NCBI RefSeq assembly: GCF_046254905.1
Contig: NZ_CP158016.1
Span: 1,984,001 to 2,048,000, forward strand
Reading direction: 5' to 3'
Length of the DNA: 64,000 nucleotides
Source of the DNA: Pseudaeromonas aegiceratis
Lineage (GTDB): Bacteria; Pseudomonadota; Gammaproteobacteria; Enterobacterales; Aeromonadaceae
The number at the start of each line of letters is the position of its first letter. The first letter of the stretch is position 1. The translations under genes were made by a program, and so were the position numbers. A model generated the notes under the pieces. The model was not told where the DNA came from, did not search any database, and saw only the letters and a list, made by a program, of their open reading frames with translations. This document shows positions 51,735 through 61,030 of the stretch, in pieces.

Positions 51735-54155
51735 TTATTCGCTGACGGTGACAAAGTCAGCGGCTGAGACGCCATCCGGCAGGGCCAGGGCCCCGGCGGT
51801 GGTGGTGCTCACCACAATCTCGTCAGCCACGGAGAAGGTTACCGCCGTGACGCTGGAGACATCCGAGGACGGGCTGATGTAGGCGTTGTAGGTGCCCGGC
51901 TCGATGATCCACTCATTCTCGTCGGCATCGAAGCTGGCCAGCACGGCAGCCGGAATGCTGAAGGTCAGGGTCTGGGAAGCCGCCGGATCCAGTTCGTCCG
52001 TCTTGCCGAAGGCCTTGAGCTCGATGGTGGGTTTCTTCAGCTTGACCTCGGGGGCATTGATGTAGACCTGGGCCACTTCCTTACCGGCCACGGCACCCGA
52101 GTTGGTGATGGTGGCGGTCAGGGTCACGACACCCTTGGCCCCATCGCTGTCCAGGGTGTTGCTGGCGACAGCGGCACCACTGTAGTCGAAGCTGGTGTAG
52201 GAGAGGCCAAAGCCGAACGGATAGGAAACCGCCTTGTTGAAGCTATCGTAGTAGCGGTAACCCACGTAGATGTCTTCGTTGTAGTAGTTGGTATCCACGG
52301 TGCCGTCGCTGTCGGTGTCTTCGCCGGTGAAGGTGGTGGCGGAGGGCACGTCGTCATAGCTTTCCGGGAAGGTCTGGGCCAGCTTGCCGCTGGGATTGGC
52401 CGCACCGGAGAGCAGGTCGGCGATGGCGTCGCCAGCTTCCTGACCCGGCATGTACGCCAGCAGAATACCGTCCACCTCATCCTTCCAGCTGGTGTCGATC
52501 ACCCCGGCGATGTTGAGCACCACCACCACCTTCTTACCTTCGTTATGGAAGGCGGTCGCCACGTTGCTGATCAGGTTGGTTTCCACCTCGGTCAGCTGAT
52601 AATCCCCGGCGGTGTTGGTGCGGTCGGTACCCTCCCCTGAGTTGCGGCCCAGGGTGATGACGGCGATGTCGTCGTTGGCGGCATAGGTGGCGATGTCGGT
52701 GGCGCTCACATCCGCCTCATCACAGGTCACCACGGTGGAGACACCGAAGGAGTCGGTGGTTTCAACCTTGTTGGCCTCGTAGAACGCCTCGTAATAGGAG
52801 GTCAAAGTGCTGTCCAGGGTGAACTGCTTGGCCAGCCCCTCGGCGATGGTGGTCACATAGGCGGAGTGCACGTCGCCACTGCCGGTGCCGCCCTTCAGGG
52901 TGTTGATCTGGCCAACCCCAAAGCTGGCGATGGTCTTGCTGGTGTCGATGGGCAGGGTGCTATCGCTGTTTTTCAGCAGCACCATGCCTTCTTCGGCGGC
53001 CTGCTTGGAGATCTCGGCGTGGGCGTTCAGATCCGGGTTGTTGCTGCCACCGACCCCCTGGTTGGTGGTGGTCTTGAGCATCTGGGTCAGGATGCGGGTG
53101 GCATCCGTGGTGATCACAGAGTCGGTGATCTCCCCATTGGTGTAGGCACTCTGCACCCGGGTCAGGTAATCGGTGTAATCGGAGCCGTTGGCGAAGTTGA
53201 CGCCGCCGGGCTGGATCAGATCGTTACCGGCATTGAGCTGCGCCACGGGATCATCCCCGGCGAACCAGTCGCTCATCACCATGCCTTCATAGCCCCACTC
53301 GTCCCGCAGCACCGAGGTCACCAGATCGGACCGCTGGCTGGTATAGGTACCATTGACCTTGTTGTAGGAGGTCATCAGGGCCCAGGGCTGGGCGTTCTCC
53401 ACCGCATACTGGAAGCCGCGCAGGTAGATCTCACGCAGGGCACGGGGAGAGATGATGTTGTCCACGTTCATGCGGTTGGTTTCGGAGTTGTTGGCCACGA
53501 AGTGCTTGATGGTGGTGGCCACCCCTTCGGATTGGGACCCCTCGGTAATGGCGGCCGCCATGGCGCCGGCTACCAGGGGATCTTCGGAATAGTATTCAAA
53601 GTTTCGCCCGTTCAACGGGTTACGCTGAATATTCATGCCCGGTGCCAACCAGAAATCGACGCCATACTCCTTGGCCTCGTTACCGGCGGCGGCGCCGACC
53701 TCCTGGGCCAGTTCCAGGTTCCAGCTGGAGGCCAACAGAGTGCCCACCGGGAAGCCGGTGGCGTAGAAGGTACCCGCTTCATCGTCGCGGGTCGGGCTGA
53801 TGCGAATACCGGCAGGCCCGTCGGCCAGCACGGCGGCAGCCACATCCACCCCTTCATCCGTATTAAGCACACCGCTGATGTAGCCGGCCGCGCCATCTAC
53901 CGCGCCATTGAGATTGGCCACGGCGGCGGTATTGATCGTCCAGGTGCTGGTGTCATACCCGGGGCCGATCAACATGTTCAGCTGCTCGGCGATGCTCATC
54001 TTGGCGATCAAGGATTCGGCCTGGGCCTTGTAATAGGCATTGTCCTTGACGGTACTGCTGCTGTCATCACTGTCGTTACAACCGACGATGATACCTGTGA
54101 GGGCGACGGCGACGGCCACGCTGAGCACATTAATCTTGGGCTTAAAAATCATCAT
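51735..54155 (-). CDS. GH3-family beta-glucosidase lipoprotein
   Basis: 806 residues. The N-terminus is a lipoprotein signal (hydrophobic VAVAVALTGIIVGC with Asn at +2, favouring the outer membrane). The catalytic barrel (about 45-370) has the nucleophile Asp in EGMVMSDWFAG; the second sandwich domain (about 400-640) contains VNTLGRN-like TLGRNSGEGTDR; a C-terminal fibronectin III-like domain (about 700-790) follows. It would hydrolyse beta-glucosides at the cell surface. The start is placed at 54155, with AAGGA 9 bases ahead; the longer frame reads a non-signal sequence. Confidence 0.9.
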   Translation of the reverse strand: MMIFKPKINVLSVAVAVALTGIIVGCNDSDDSSSTVKDNAYYKAQAESLIAKMSIAEQLNMLIGPGYDTSTWTINTAAVANLNGAVDGAAGYISGVLNTDEGVDVAAAVLADGPAGIRISPTRDDEAGTFYATGFPVGTLLASSWNLELAQEVGAAAGNEAKEYGVDFWLAPGMNIQRNPLNGRNFEYYSEDPLVAGAMAAAITEGSQSEGVATTIKHFVANNSETNRMNVDNIISPRALREIYLRGFQYAVENAQPWALMTSYNKVNGTYTSQRSDLVTSVLRDEWGYEGMVMSDWFAGDDPVAQLNAGNDLIQPGGVNFANGSDYTDYLTRVQSAYTNGEITDSVITTDATRILTQMLKTTTNQGVGGSNNPDLNAHAEISKQAAEEGMVLLKNSDSTLPIDTSKTIASFGVGQINTLKGGTGSGDVHSAYVTTIAEGLAKQFTLDSTLTSYYEAFYEANKVETTDSFGVSTVVTCDEADVSATDIATYAANDDIAVITLGRNSGEGTDRTNTAGDYQLTEVETNLISNVATAFHNEGKKVVVVLNIAGVIDTSWKDEVDGILLAYMPGQEAGDAIADLLSGAANPSGKLAQTFPESYDDVPSATTFTGEDTDSDGTVDTNYYNEDIYVGYRYYDSFNKAVSYPFGFGLSYTSFDYSGAAVASNTLDSDGAKGVVTLTATITNSGAVAGKEVAQVYINAPEVKLKKPTIELKAFGKTDELDPAASQTLTFSIPAAVLASFDADENEWIIEPGTYNAYISPSSDVSSVTAVTFSVADEIVVSTTTAGALALPDGVSAADFVTVSE

Positions 54156-54780
54156 GTTTTCACTTCCTTGAAACGTTATCGGTATTGTTATTGCCTCGCA
54201 GGCCCCTGGCCGGATACCCAGGATGGCAAGGGCTCCCACGGATCAGCCGGCCCCAGCACCGCAGACAAGCACAGTCGCCAAGGGATATTCGCTAACCCAG
54301 GTCAACACTAGCTGTCAGCGAACCGGGGCATTTATCCAAATGGTGCGGATTTTGTGCGGTTTGTAGCGGCGTGGCAGGAGTACGAAAGCGGTTTCAGAAT
54401 TGCGATTTTTTACCGTCAGTTACATTTTGTTGGTTGCGCCCGGCTCGCCGTTGCGGCAAGGCGGCAGACGTCGCAGGCGGCGGTGAGGATCCCATGGGAC
54501 AGCCCCTCGGCCAGTCCGGCCGCGGTGCGGTTTGGGTAGATTTTCCCTGCAGGGTTCAGTTAGCATTGCCGCCGCCCCGTGATGTGACTCGCGCCTTTTT
54601 CATGGCGTGCAGACGTCAACACATGCTCGGATCGGCGCGAACCCGATGCCGTCGGCTCGACAGGCTCGGCGCTTATCGCCCCACGTCCACAACAACCGAC
54701 CCAGTCATTTCATATTAAATCAGATGACACATCATCAATTTACGGAATCTCGGTAGTCGCTTCATAAAGGAATATTATTC
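54156..54780. other. divergent intergenic region between the GH3 gene and the OmpK-like gene
   Basis: 625 bases with no supported gene. A near-palindrome GATGACACATCATC (54722-54735) lies about 45 bases before the OmpK-like start, close to the AT-rich stretch CATATTAAATC. Two short GTGCGG repeats lie at about 54342-54361. A 115-codon frame at 54371 has no protein-like features and is left out. Confidence 0.5.
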
Positions 54781-55533
54781 ATGTTCAAGAAGACCTGTTT
54801 GTATTTGTCCCTCTGTGCCGTGGTGCCCAGCGCCTTTGCCGGCGATATCATTCAGTGGACTGACACCAGCGTGACCGGCTTGTATGGCGATGACTATAAA
54901 CTTGCCCCTGCCGCTGAACAAACCACCATCACGTTGGAATCAGCCGGTGGCTGGACATATGGTGACTGGTTCTGGTTTGAAGATTTCACGCAAAACCATG
55001 GCGCCACCGCCAACAAGAACACCAACTATGGTGAATTCTCTCCGCGCTTTAGCGCCGGCAAGATTTTGGGGGCTGATCTGGCAGTGGGCCCGATCACCGA
55101 TTGGTCAGCCGCCTTCACCTATGAACATGGTGAAGGCAAGGTGGAAAGCTATCTCTACGGGATAGGCACCGACTGGCAAGTCCCCCATTTCACCTACTTG
55201 CAGCTGAACCTGTATCGCCGGGATGCGGACAATAACGACAGCAGCGGCTGGCAGTTGACGCCGGTCTGGCGCATGGATCTGCCGCTTGGCAGCAGCAAGA
55301 TCGTATTTGACGGTTATGTGGACTGGGTCTTTGCCTCGGATGATGACAATGGCTACCAGGAAAACGTCCACTTCAACCCGCAGATTAAATATGACCTGGG
55401 TCAGTTGCTGGCCGGAAAGTCTTTCGAAAACCATCTGCTGGTCGGGATCGAATATGACTACTGGAGTGACAAATATGGCGTGAAGGGCGTGGATCAAAAC
55501 ACCTACTCCGCCATCGTTAAATATCACTTCTAA
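54781..55533 (+). CDS. OmpK/Tsx-type nucleoside channel outer-membrane protein
   Basis: 250 residues with a signal peptide (MFKKTCLYLSLCAVVPSAFA) and a beta-barrel ending in Phe (KYHF), as in outer-membrane porins. The blocks WTYGDWFWFEDFTQ and GEFSPRFSAGKILG are those of the OmpK branch of the Tsx family; in Vibrio OmpK is a phage receptor. AAGGAATA lies ahead of the ATG. Followed by a strong terminator. Nucleoside transport is inferred from the family. Confidence 0.9.
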   Translation: MFKKTCLYLSLCAVVPSAFAGDIIQWTDTSVTGLYGDDYKLAPAAEQTTITLESAGGWTYGDWFWFEDFTQNHGATANKNTNYGEFSPRFSAGKILGADLAVGPITDWSAAFTYEHGEGKVESYLYGIGTDWQVPHFTYLQLNLYRRDADNNDSSGWQLTPVWRMDLPLGSSKIVFDGYVDWVFASDDDNGYQENVHFNPQIKYDLGQLLAGKSFENHLLVGIEYDYWSDKYGVKGVDQNTYSAIVKYHF

Positions 55534-55554
55534 GCCTGAACTCCCCGGCATAAG

Positions 55555-55582
55555 GTGGCAGCAAACGCTGCCACTTTTTTTT
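55555..55582 (+). terminator. terminator after the OmpK-like gene
   Basis: GTGGCAGC, a four-base loop, GCTGCCAC and eight T. Confidence 0.95.
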
Positions 55583-55780
55583 GCAGCCCCCGCCCAGTGC
55601 AACTTGAAACCGCACAGCCCCATCGGGCCCCACAACTAGCTCCGTTTGTTTCTACGCCTGGCCGGCACCGGGAGGACCAGACGCTGCGCCGCCTTACCGG
55701 CCAGGATCTGGCGCTAAATTTGCTAGAAAGGAGCACAGTACGCGGTTTAGGCGGGCCTTCTTGCAAGCAGGGCAGCCCCA

Positions 55781-56416
55781 CTAGCTCGCCTTGGCCAGCT
55801 TAAAACCCGCGTCGGCCCACTCCTTTAGGCCGTTGCGATAGACCTTAACCGGATATTGCTTAGCCAGCAGGATGCGCACCGCGTCCAGCGCCTGAATACA
55901 GTAGTATCCCTCGCAGTACACGATCAGCAGCTTATCGGCATCGCAGCAGGTCGCACTGGCCTCCTCCAACTCGTCAATGGGCACCGAAATCGCACCGGGA
56001 ATATGCCCTTCGGCATAGGACTCGCGATCCCGCACATCGATCAGGGTCACGTCATCACGCTGCAGGGCAGCCAACAGCTCATGCAGGGTCAGGCACAGGC
56101 CGTTGGCCGCATTCAGCGGCGTGATGTCTTTGCCCTCCAGGGCCACATCCAGAATATGCTGATACAGCTCCAGAATGGCGTTGTTGCGCAGGCGATAGTA
56201 GACCCGCAGCCCCTCTTTACGGGTCGTCAGGACCCCATGGGTCCGCATGACACGCAGGTGGGCCGAAACCGACTTGATGCCGATGCCCATGGAGTTGGCC
56301 AGATCTTCCACACAACGCTCCTGGCTGCTCAGCAATTCGACCAGCTGCAACCGCTTCTCATGACTCAAGGCCTTCACAAAGTCGGCAACACTTTCATAGG
56401 CGTAGTAGTCGAGCAT
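55781..56416 (-). CDS. ArsR-family regulator fused to a rhodanese domain
   Basis: 211 residues: an ArsR winged helix-turn-helix (about 1-95; LANSMGIGIKSVSAHLRVMR as recognition region), then a rhodanese-like domain (about 110-205) with the active-site loop VYCEGYYC and the strand VTLIDVRDRESYAEGHIPGA. It presumably senses a sulfur species or uses the catalytic Cys as a redox switch. It lies 175 bases downstream of an extra dihydrolipoyl dehydrogenase gene on the same strand, so sulfur or redox regulation of that unit is possible. Confidence 0.88.
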   Translation of the reverse strand: MLDYYAYESVADFVKALSHEKRLQLVELLSSQERCVEDLANSMGIGIKSVSAHLRVMRTHGVLTTRKEGLRVYYRLRNNAILELYQHILDVALEGKDITPLNAANGLCLTLHELLAALQRDDVTLIDVRDRESYAEGHIPGAISVPIDELEEASATCCDADKLLIVYCEGYYCIQALDAVRILLAKQYPVKVYRNGLKEWADAGFKLAKAS

Positions 56417-56591
56417 CTTGAGGCCTCTGGTACGGTAACGACAAATCGCAAAGGCGCAGATTGTACACCGAGATCGGTGATTTGGCCTATGGGGGCAAGG
56501 GAGCGAGGCGGGATGAGCGAGGCGCGGCTAGGAACCTGTCCGGAAACAAGGTGGGCAAGGCTGCCCACCTCTGTGTGAAGCGCCGCCAGCG

Positions 56592-57989
56592 TTAGGCTTG
56601 CGGATAGGCCTTGTAGATGGCGTTACCAAACACATCTTCTGCGGCCTCATGCACCCCTTCTGCGATGGTGGGGTGGCCGTGAATGGTGTGGATGATGTCT
56701 TCGATGGTGGCGGCTTTCTTGATGGCCAAGGCCCCTTCGTGGATCATGTCGCTGGCTCTGGGGCCGAGGATGTGCATGCCCAGCACCCGGTTGGTGGCCG
56801 CATCCACCACGAACTTCACGGTCCCGGTTTGCTGCACTATCATGGTCTTGGCATTGCCCGCCAGGGAGGTCTGGCCGATCTTGACCTCACCACGCTGCCG
56901 CGCCGCCTGCTCGGACAGACCCACGGTGGCAAACTCCGGGCTGGTGTAGACACAGGCGGGAACCGTGGCCGGATCAAACAGCTCGTGGTTGCCCTTGACC
57001 AGGTTCTTGGCCGCCACTATGCCCTGCTCCATCGCCACGTGGGCCAGCATATAGCCCCCGGTGCAATCCCCCACGGCGTAGATGTGAGGCACGTTGGTCT
57101 GCATGTAACCGTTCACCACGATGGCGCCACGCTCGGTGGTCACGCCGGTCTTTTCCAGGCCAAAGCCGCTCAGGTTGGGCCGTCTGCCCACGGCCATCAG
57201 CACCAGATCCGCCGGCACGGTTTCGGCACCCTGCTCGGTGGCAAAACACACATCGACCCCGGTCGTCGTCTTGCTGATGGCAGACACCTTGGCGTTGACA
57301 CAGACGCGGATCCCTTCGGTCCGCAGGATATCGGCCAGTTCGTTGGACAGCTCGTCATCCATGTGGGACAGGATCTTGTGGTGCGCCTCTATGATGGACA
57401 CCTCGGCGCCCAGGCGATGCATCAGCTGGGCAAATTCCACGCCGATGACGCCACCACCAATCACCACCAACTTCGCCGGCACCTCGGTCAGGGACAGGGC
57501 CTCGTTGCTGGTGATGACCTGCGGCAGATCGGTCCCGGCGATGGGCAGGCTGGCCGGCACGGAGCCGGTGGCCAGCACCAGCTTGTCGAAATCGATGATC
57601 TGTTCGCTGCCATCGGCTTGGATCAGCTTGGCCTGCTTGTCAGACAACAGCTCTGCCGTGCCATACAGCACCTCGACGCCCTTGCTGGCCACCAGACCGT
57701 TCACCCCTTCGGTGATGCCGTTGATGATGGCATTCTTGCGTTCTTGCAGGCGGGTCAGATCGACGGACGCCGCCCCCACATCGATCCCCAGCACGGCCGC
57801 ATGCTGGATCTCGTGCAGGACATCTGTGGTGTGCAGCAGGGTCTTGGTCGGGATGCAGCCCTGGTGCAAACAGGTCCCACCCAGCTTGTACTGTTCGATC
57901 ACGATGGCGCGACCACCCAGTTCCACCGCCTTGATTGCCGCCACGTGCCCACCGGGACCACCACCAATTACCAGAATATCTGTCTTCAT
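56592..57989 (-). CDS. dihydrolipoyl dehydrogenase-like flavoprotein
   Basis: 465 residues from MKTDILVIGGGPGGHVAAIK (FAD loop). The redox disulfide region is GGTCLHQGCIPTK, whereas the pyruvate dehydrogenase E3 of enteric bacteria has CLNVGCIPSK. The NAD loop is VVIGGGVIGVEFAQL and the catalytic His-Glu is HGHPTIAE. No 2-oxoacid dehydrogenase genes are next to it, so it is an orphan or specialised E3. GAGG precedes the second ATG (57989). The ArsR-rhodanese gene follows it. Confidence 0.9.
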   Translation of the reverse strand: MKTDILVIGGGPGGHVAAIKAVELGGRAIVIEQYKLGGTCLHQGCIPTKTLLHTTDVLHEIQHAAVLGIDVGAASVDLTRLQERKNAIINGITEGVNGLVASKGVEVLYGTAELLSDKQAKLIQADGSEQIIDFDKLVLATGSVPASLPIAGTDLPQVITSNEALSLTEVPAKLVVIGGGVIGVEFAQLMHRLGAEVSIIEAHHKILSHMDDELSNELADILRTEGIRVCVNAKVSAISKTTTGVDVCFATEQGAETVPADLVLMAVGRRPNLSGFGLEKTGVTTERGAIVVNGYMQTNVPHIYAVGDCTGGYMLAHVAMEQGIVAAKNLVKGNHELFDPATVPACVYTSPEFATVGLSEQAARQRGEVKIGQTSLAGNAKTMIVQQTGTVKFVVDAATNRVLGMHILGPRASDMIHEGALAIKKAATIEDIIHTIHGHPTIAEGVHEAAEDVFGNAIYKAYPQA

Positions 57990-58139
57990 TTGTTGCCTCA
58001 TCTAGCCATTAATCTAATGAATAATAGAATAGCGGCAGGTTAAAGGAATGCCTGGCGTCTTTTCTTGTCATTGATCAACAAATCATGGGAAGCCGCCGTC
58101 CCCTGGATGACCGACATCACACGGTCAGACATACAGCGT

Positions 58140-58631
58140 CTAGACCCAGTGACTGACCCACAAGGCCGCGCCGTAGAGCGCCAGGGCGTAGACCCCGTGG
58201 GCCACCAGCAGATAGACCAGCATGGCACCCTGATTAGGCAGTTTCGCCCCCATGAAACCGGCACCCAGCCCCGGCATCAGTATCATCAGGCCGGCCAGGG
58301 TGCTGACCACCACCCCTATGATAAACACCGGCAAGGCGGTGGGCGCCTGCACAAATGCCGTACCCCAGCACAAGAGGATCAGCACCGCATACCCCATGCC
58401 CACCAGATAGTGGAAGCCCCAGCCCAGGGCCCGCTCGCCGACGCTGGGGGCGGAGGGGTCATCGCCCCGCAGCACCCAATGGCCGGCCCGCAGGCCCGTC
58501 AGCCAGCGGCCCACCATGCCCCAGTTGGTGGGCGGCAATCCCGTCACCCGCTCTACCAGGATCACCCAGATATCCAATGCCACTGTGGATAACACGCCTG
58601 TTACCAGGCAAAACCAGATCACCTCTTTCAT
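58140..58631 (-). CDS. DUF2938 membrane protein
   Basis: 163 residues with about four membrane segments (for example LVTGVLSTVALDIWVILVER and LVGMGYAVLILLCWGTAFVQ). It fits the DUF2938 family, of unknown function, often near TetR genes. AGGAG lies 5 bases ahead of the ATG at 58631. It is 33 bases from the TetR gene upstream on the same strand and may be repressed by it. Confidence 0.82.
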   Translation of the reverse strand: MKEVIWFCLVTGVLSTVALDIWVILVERVTGLPPTNWGMVGRWLTGLRAGHWVLRGDDPSAPSVGERALGWGFHYLVGMGYAVLILLCWGTAFVQAPTALPVFIIGVVVSTLAGLMILMPGLGAGFMGAKLPNQGAMLVYLLVAHGVYALALYGAALWVSHWV

Positions 58632-58664
58632 TAACTCTCCTATTAACACTTAATCGACTAACGC

Positions 58665-59300
58665 TTAATCGACCGTCCCCTGTGCCTCATTTGGCGACTC
58701 AGGTGTCGGCCACCATAGCTGCATCAACAGCTCGGCACTGCGATGCAGCTGCTCTGCGTCGATCCCATCACGCGCCTGCACCGCCACCCCCTTGAGAAAG
58801 GTGTCCAGCACCAGCGTCAGTGCCGCGCCATCGGTATCGGCCGGCAGCTCACCCGCCGCCTGGCCGTCCCGCACGCACTCGGCGATCGCCTCCCGGGTCA
58901 GGCGCCGGGCCTCGGCCACCTCCTTGGCCACGGCGCCGTTGCCGCCGAAGCAGTTGAGGCCCGACAGCACCGCCATGCAACCACTGGGCTTGTCCGGCGC
59001 AGTCTGCACCCGGATCGCCCGGTGCAGCAGGCTGCACATGGCGTCGCGATGACTCAGATCCGGCTGGCGCAGGCAGTCGGTCAGCTCACCGCAGGTGCGC
59101 ATGTACAGGGCGAGGCACTCGCTAAACAGCGCCTCTTTGGAACCAAAGGCCGCATAGAAACTCGCGGCTGACAGATCCCCCAGGGCGGCCCGCAAATCGG
59201 CCAGGGTGGTGGGTTCAAAGCCACGGGCCCAGAACAGCTTCATCGCCTGCTCCACGGCCGCATCGCGGTCGAAAGTTCTGGGCCGTCCGGTACGCGCCAT
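58665..59300 (-). CDS. TetR-family repressor
   Basis: 211 residues from MARTGRPRTFDRDAAVEQAM. The helix-turn-helix (LADLRAALGDLSAASFYAAF, about residues 31-50) is followed by a ligand domain. It is divergent from the MFS gene and 123 bases from it, an arrangement in which such repressors control themselves and the exporter. In-frame codons upstream to 59348 run through the promoter and are excluded. Confidence 0.9.
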   Translation of the reverse strand: MARTGRPRTFDRDAAVEQAMKLFWARGFEPTTLADLRAALGDLSAASFYAAFGSKEALFSECLALYMRTCGELTDCLRQPDLSHRDAMCSLLHRAIRVQTAPDKPSGCMAVLSGLNCFGGNGAVAKEVAEARRLTREAIAECVRDGQAAGELPADTDGAALTLVLDTFLKGVAVQARDGIDAEQLHRSAELLMQLWWPTPESPNEAQGTVD

Positions 59301-59423
59301 CGCCGACACTCCTGATGAGAAAAACGAATTATAGATTAACCAATCCATAATTTATTGACAACGAATCCCCTTGGGTTAACTTATAGAACGATCATTCCAT
59401 AAATAACTCTGGTACCCAAACCC

Positions 59424-60683
59424 ATGACGTCATCTCTCAACGGGCAACCCCCCAGCAAGCACATCCCCCTTGGCCTGCTGGCCCTGGCCATCGCCGCCCT
59501 GGCCATTGGCATGGCCGAATTTGTGGTGGTCGGCATACTGCCCACCATAGCCCAGGACATGCAGGTCCCCCTGCCCTCAGCCGGCCTCATCGTCAGCATC
59601 TATGCGCTGGCCGTCGCGGTGGCTGCCCCTATCTTGACCACCCTGACCGGCCGACTTGACCGCCGCCGGCTCGCCGCCGGATTGATGGCCGTGTTCGTGG
59701 TGGCCAACCTGGTGGCCTACTTCGCCCAGGACTTCACCACCCTGTTGACGTCCCGCGTGCTGGCCGGCGCGGTGCAAGGGGTCTTCTATTCCATGGCGAC
59801 CATAGTGGCCGCCAGCCTGGTGCCCAAAGAGCGGGCCGGCGAAGCCATCGCCATCATGTTTTCCGGGCTCACCATCGCCCTGGTATCCGGCGTCCCCCTG
59901 GGCAGTTTCCTCAGTGAGGCCTTCGGCTGGCGCAGCGCCTTCTTGCTGGTCTCCGGCGTCGGCGGGCTGGCCGCACTGGCCATACTGCTGGGGCTGCCCA
60001 AGCACAGCGAACGACCGGCGGCGGCCCGGATCCGCGACCAGCTCAAGGTGGTCCTGGTGCCCCGCCTGCTGCTGATCTTCGCCATCACCTGTATCGGCTA
60101 CGGCGGCGCCTTCATCGCCTTTACCTTTCTGTCGGAGATCCTGCAGCGGGTCACCGGCTTCAGCCTCAACCAAGTGGGTCTGGTGCTGGTGTTGTATGGC
60201 CTGGCGGTGACCGTCGGCAACATGTGGTGCGCCAAACTGGCCGACCGTAAGGGCAGCGTACCGACCCTGTTCGGGATCCTGGCCATCCTGACCGCTGTGC
60301 TGGCTGTGCTGGATCGGGTCGCGCCCCATCCCTATGCCATGGTGCCCGTCGTCATGCTGTGGGGCGCGGTCGCCTTCGGCTCCATCCCAGTGCTGCAACT
60401 CTACATAGTCCAGCAGGCCAAGCGGTTGGCCCCGGCCTCGCTGGATGCCGCATCAAGCATGAATATTTCGGCCTTTAACGCCGGGATTGCCCTCGGTGCC
60501 TGGGCCGGCGGCGAGGTGGTGCTGAGCTCCGGCGTCATGGCCACCGGGCCCGTTGCCGCCGGCGTGGTCGCCATCAGCCTGGTACTGGTGCTGGTGAGTG
60601 GCTGGCTGGACCGCCGCGATTGTGCGGCCGAACGCGCGCGCTTTGGTGGCCGCTGCGCCGATGACGCCGCAGCCCCTGTCTAA
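59424..60683 (+). CDS. MFS exporter, AraJ/YdhP type
   Basis: 419 residues with twelve membrane segments. The signature GRLDRRR follows the second segment and RVLAGAVQGVFYSMATIVAA marks the drug:H+ antiporter-type family. It exports small molecules such as sugars or arabinose-like compounds in known relatives. First gene of a unit with thioredoxin, thioredoxin reductase and OsmC genes. Confidence 0.88.
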   Translation: MTSSLNGQPPSKHIPLGLLALAIAALAIGMAEFVVVGILPTIAQDMQVPLPSAGLIVSIYALAVAVAAPILTTLTGRLDRRRLAAGLMAVFVVANLVAYFAQDFTTLLTSRVLAGAVQGVFYSMATIVAASLVPKERAGEAIAIMFSGLTIALVSGVPLGSFLSEAFGWRSAFLLVSGVGGLAALAILLGLPKHSERPAAARIRDQLKVVLVPRLLLIFAITCIGYGGAFIAFTFLSEILQRVTGFSLNQVGLVLVLYGLAVTVGNMWCAKLADRKGSVPTLFGILAILTAVLAVLDRVAPHPYAMVPVVMLWGAVAFGSIPVLQLYIVQQAKRLAPASLDAASSMNISAFNAGIALGAWAGGEVVLSSGVMATGPVAAGVVAISLVLVLVSGWLDRRDCAAERARFGGRCADDAAAPV

Positions 60684-60709
60684 TCATCCCCCGGAACCAA
60701 GGAGTTCAT

Positions 60710-61030
60710 ATGACTACCAACCTCACCGAAAGCAATATTGACAGCGCCGTGCTGCAAGCCCCCGGCACCCATGTCATCCGCTTCTGGGCCAGCTGGTGCA
60801 AGCCCTGCACCATGATACTGCCCCTCTATCTGGCGATCGCCGAGGAGCTCAAGGACCAGGCGCACTTCGCCGAAGTCGACATCGATCAGCAGGGGCCGCT
60901 GGCCGCCCGCTTCGGCATTCGCTCCATCCCGACCATAGTGATCGTCAAGGAGGGTCAGGCGGTGGACGGCAATGTCGGCCTGATGGACAAGGGCCGGTTG
61001 CGCGAACTGGTGACGAGGAATCTGGCATGA
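60710..61030 (+). CDS. thioredoxin with a CKPC active site
   Basis: 106 residues: FWASWCKPCTMILPLY carries CKPC in place of the usual CGPC, and the cis-Pro loop is RSIPTIVIVKEG. It starts 26 bases after the MFS gene (AAGGAG upstream) and overlaps the reductase gene by 4 bases, so thioredoxin and its reductase are probably made as a matched pair. Confidence 0.92.
   Translation: MTTNLTESNIDSAVLQAPGTHVIRFWASWCKPCTMILPLYLAIAEELKDQAHFAEVDIDQQGPLAARFGIRSIPTIVIVKEGQAVDGNVGLMDKGRLRELVTRNLA

Noticed and set aside
54371..54718. 115-codon frame ahead of the OmpK-like gene
   Set aside because: No ribosome site and no protein-like pattern; it lies in the promoter region.
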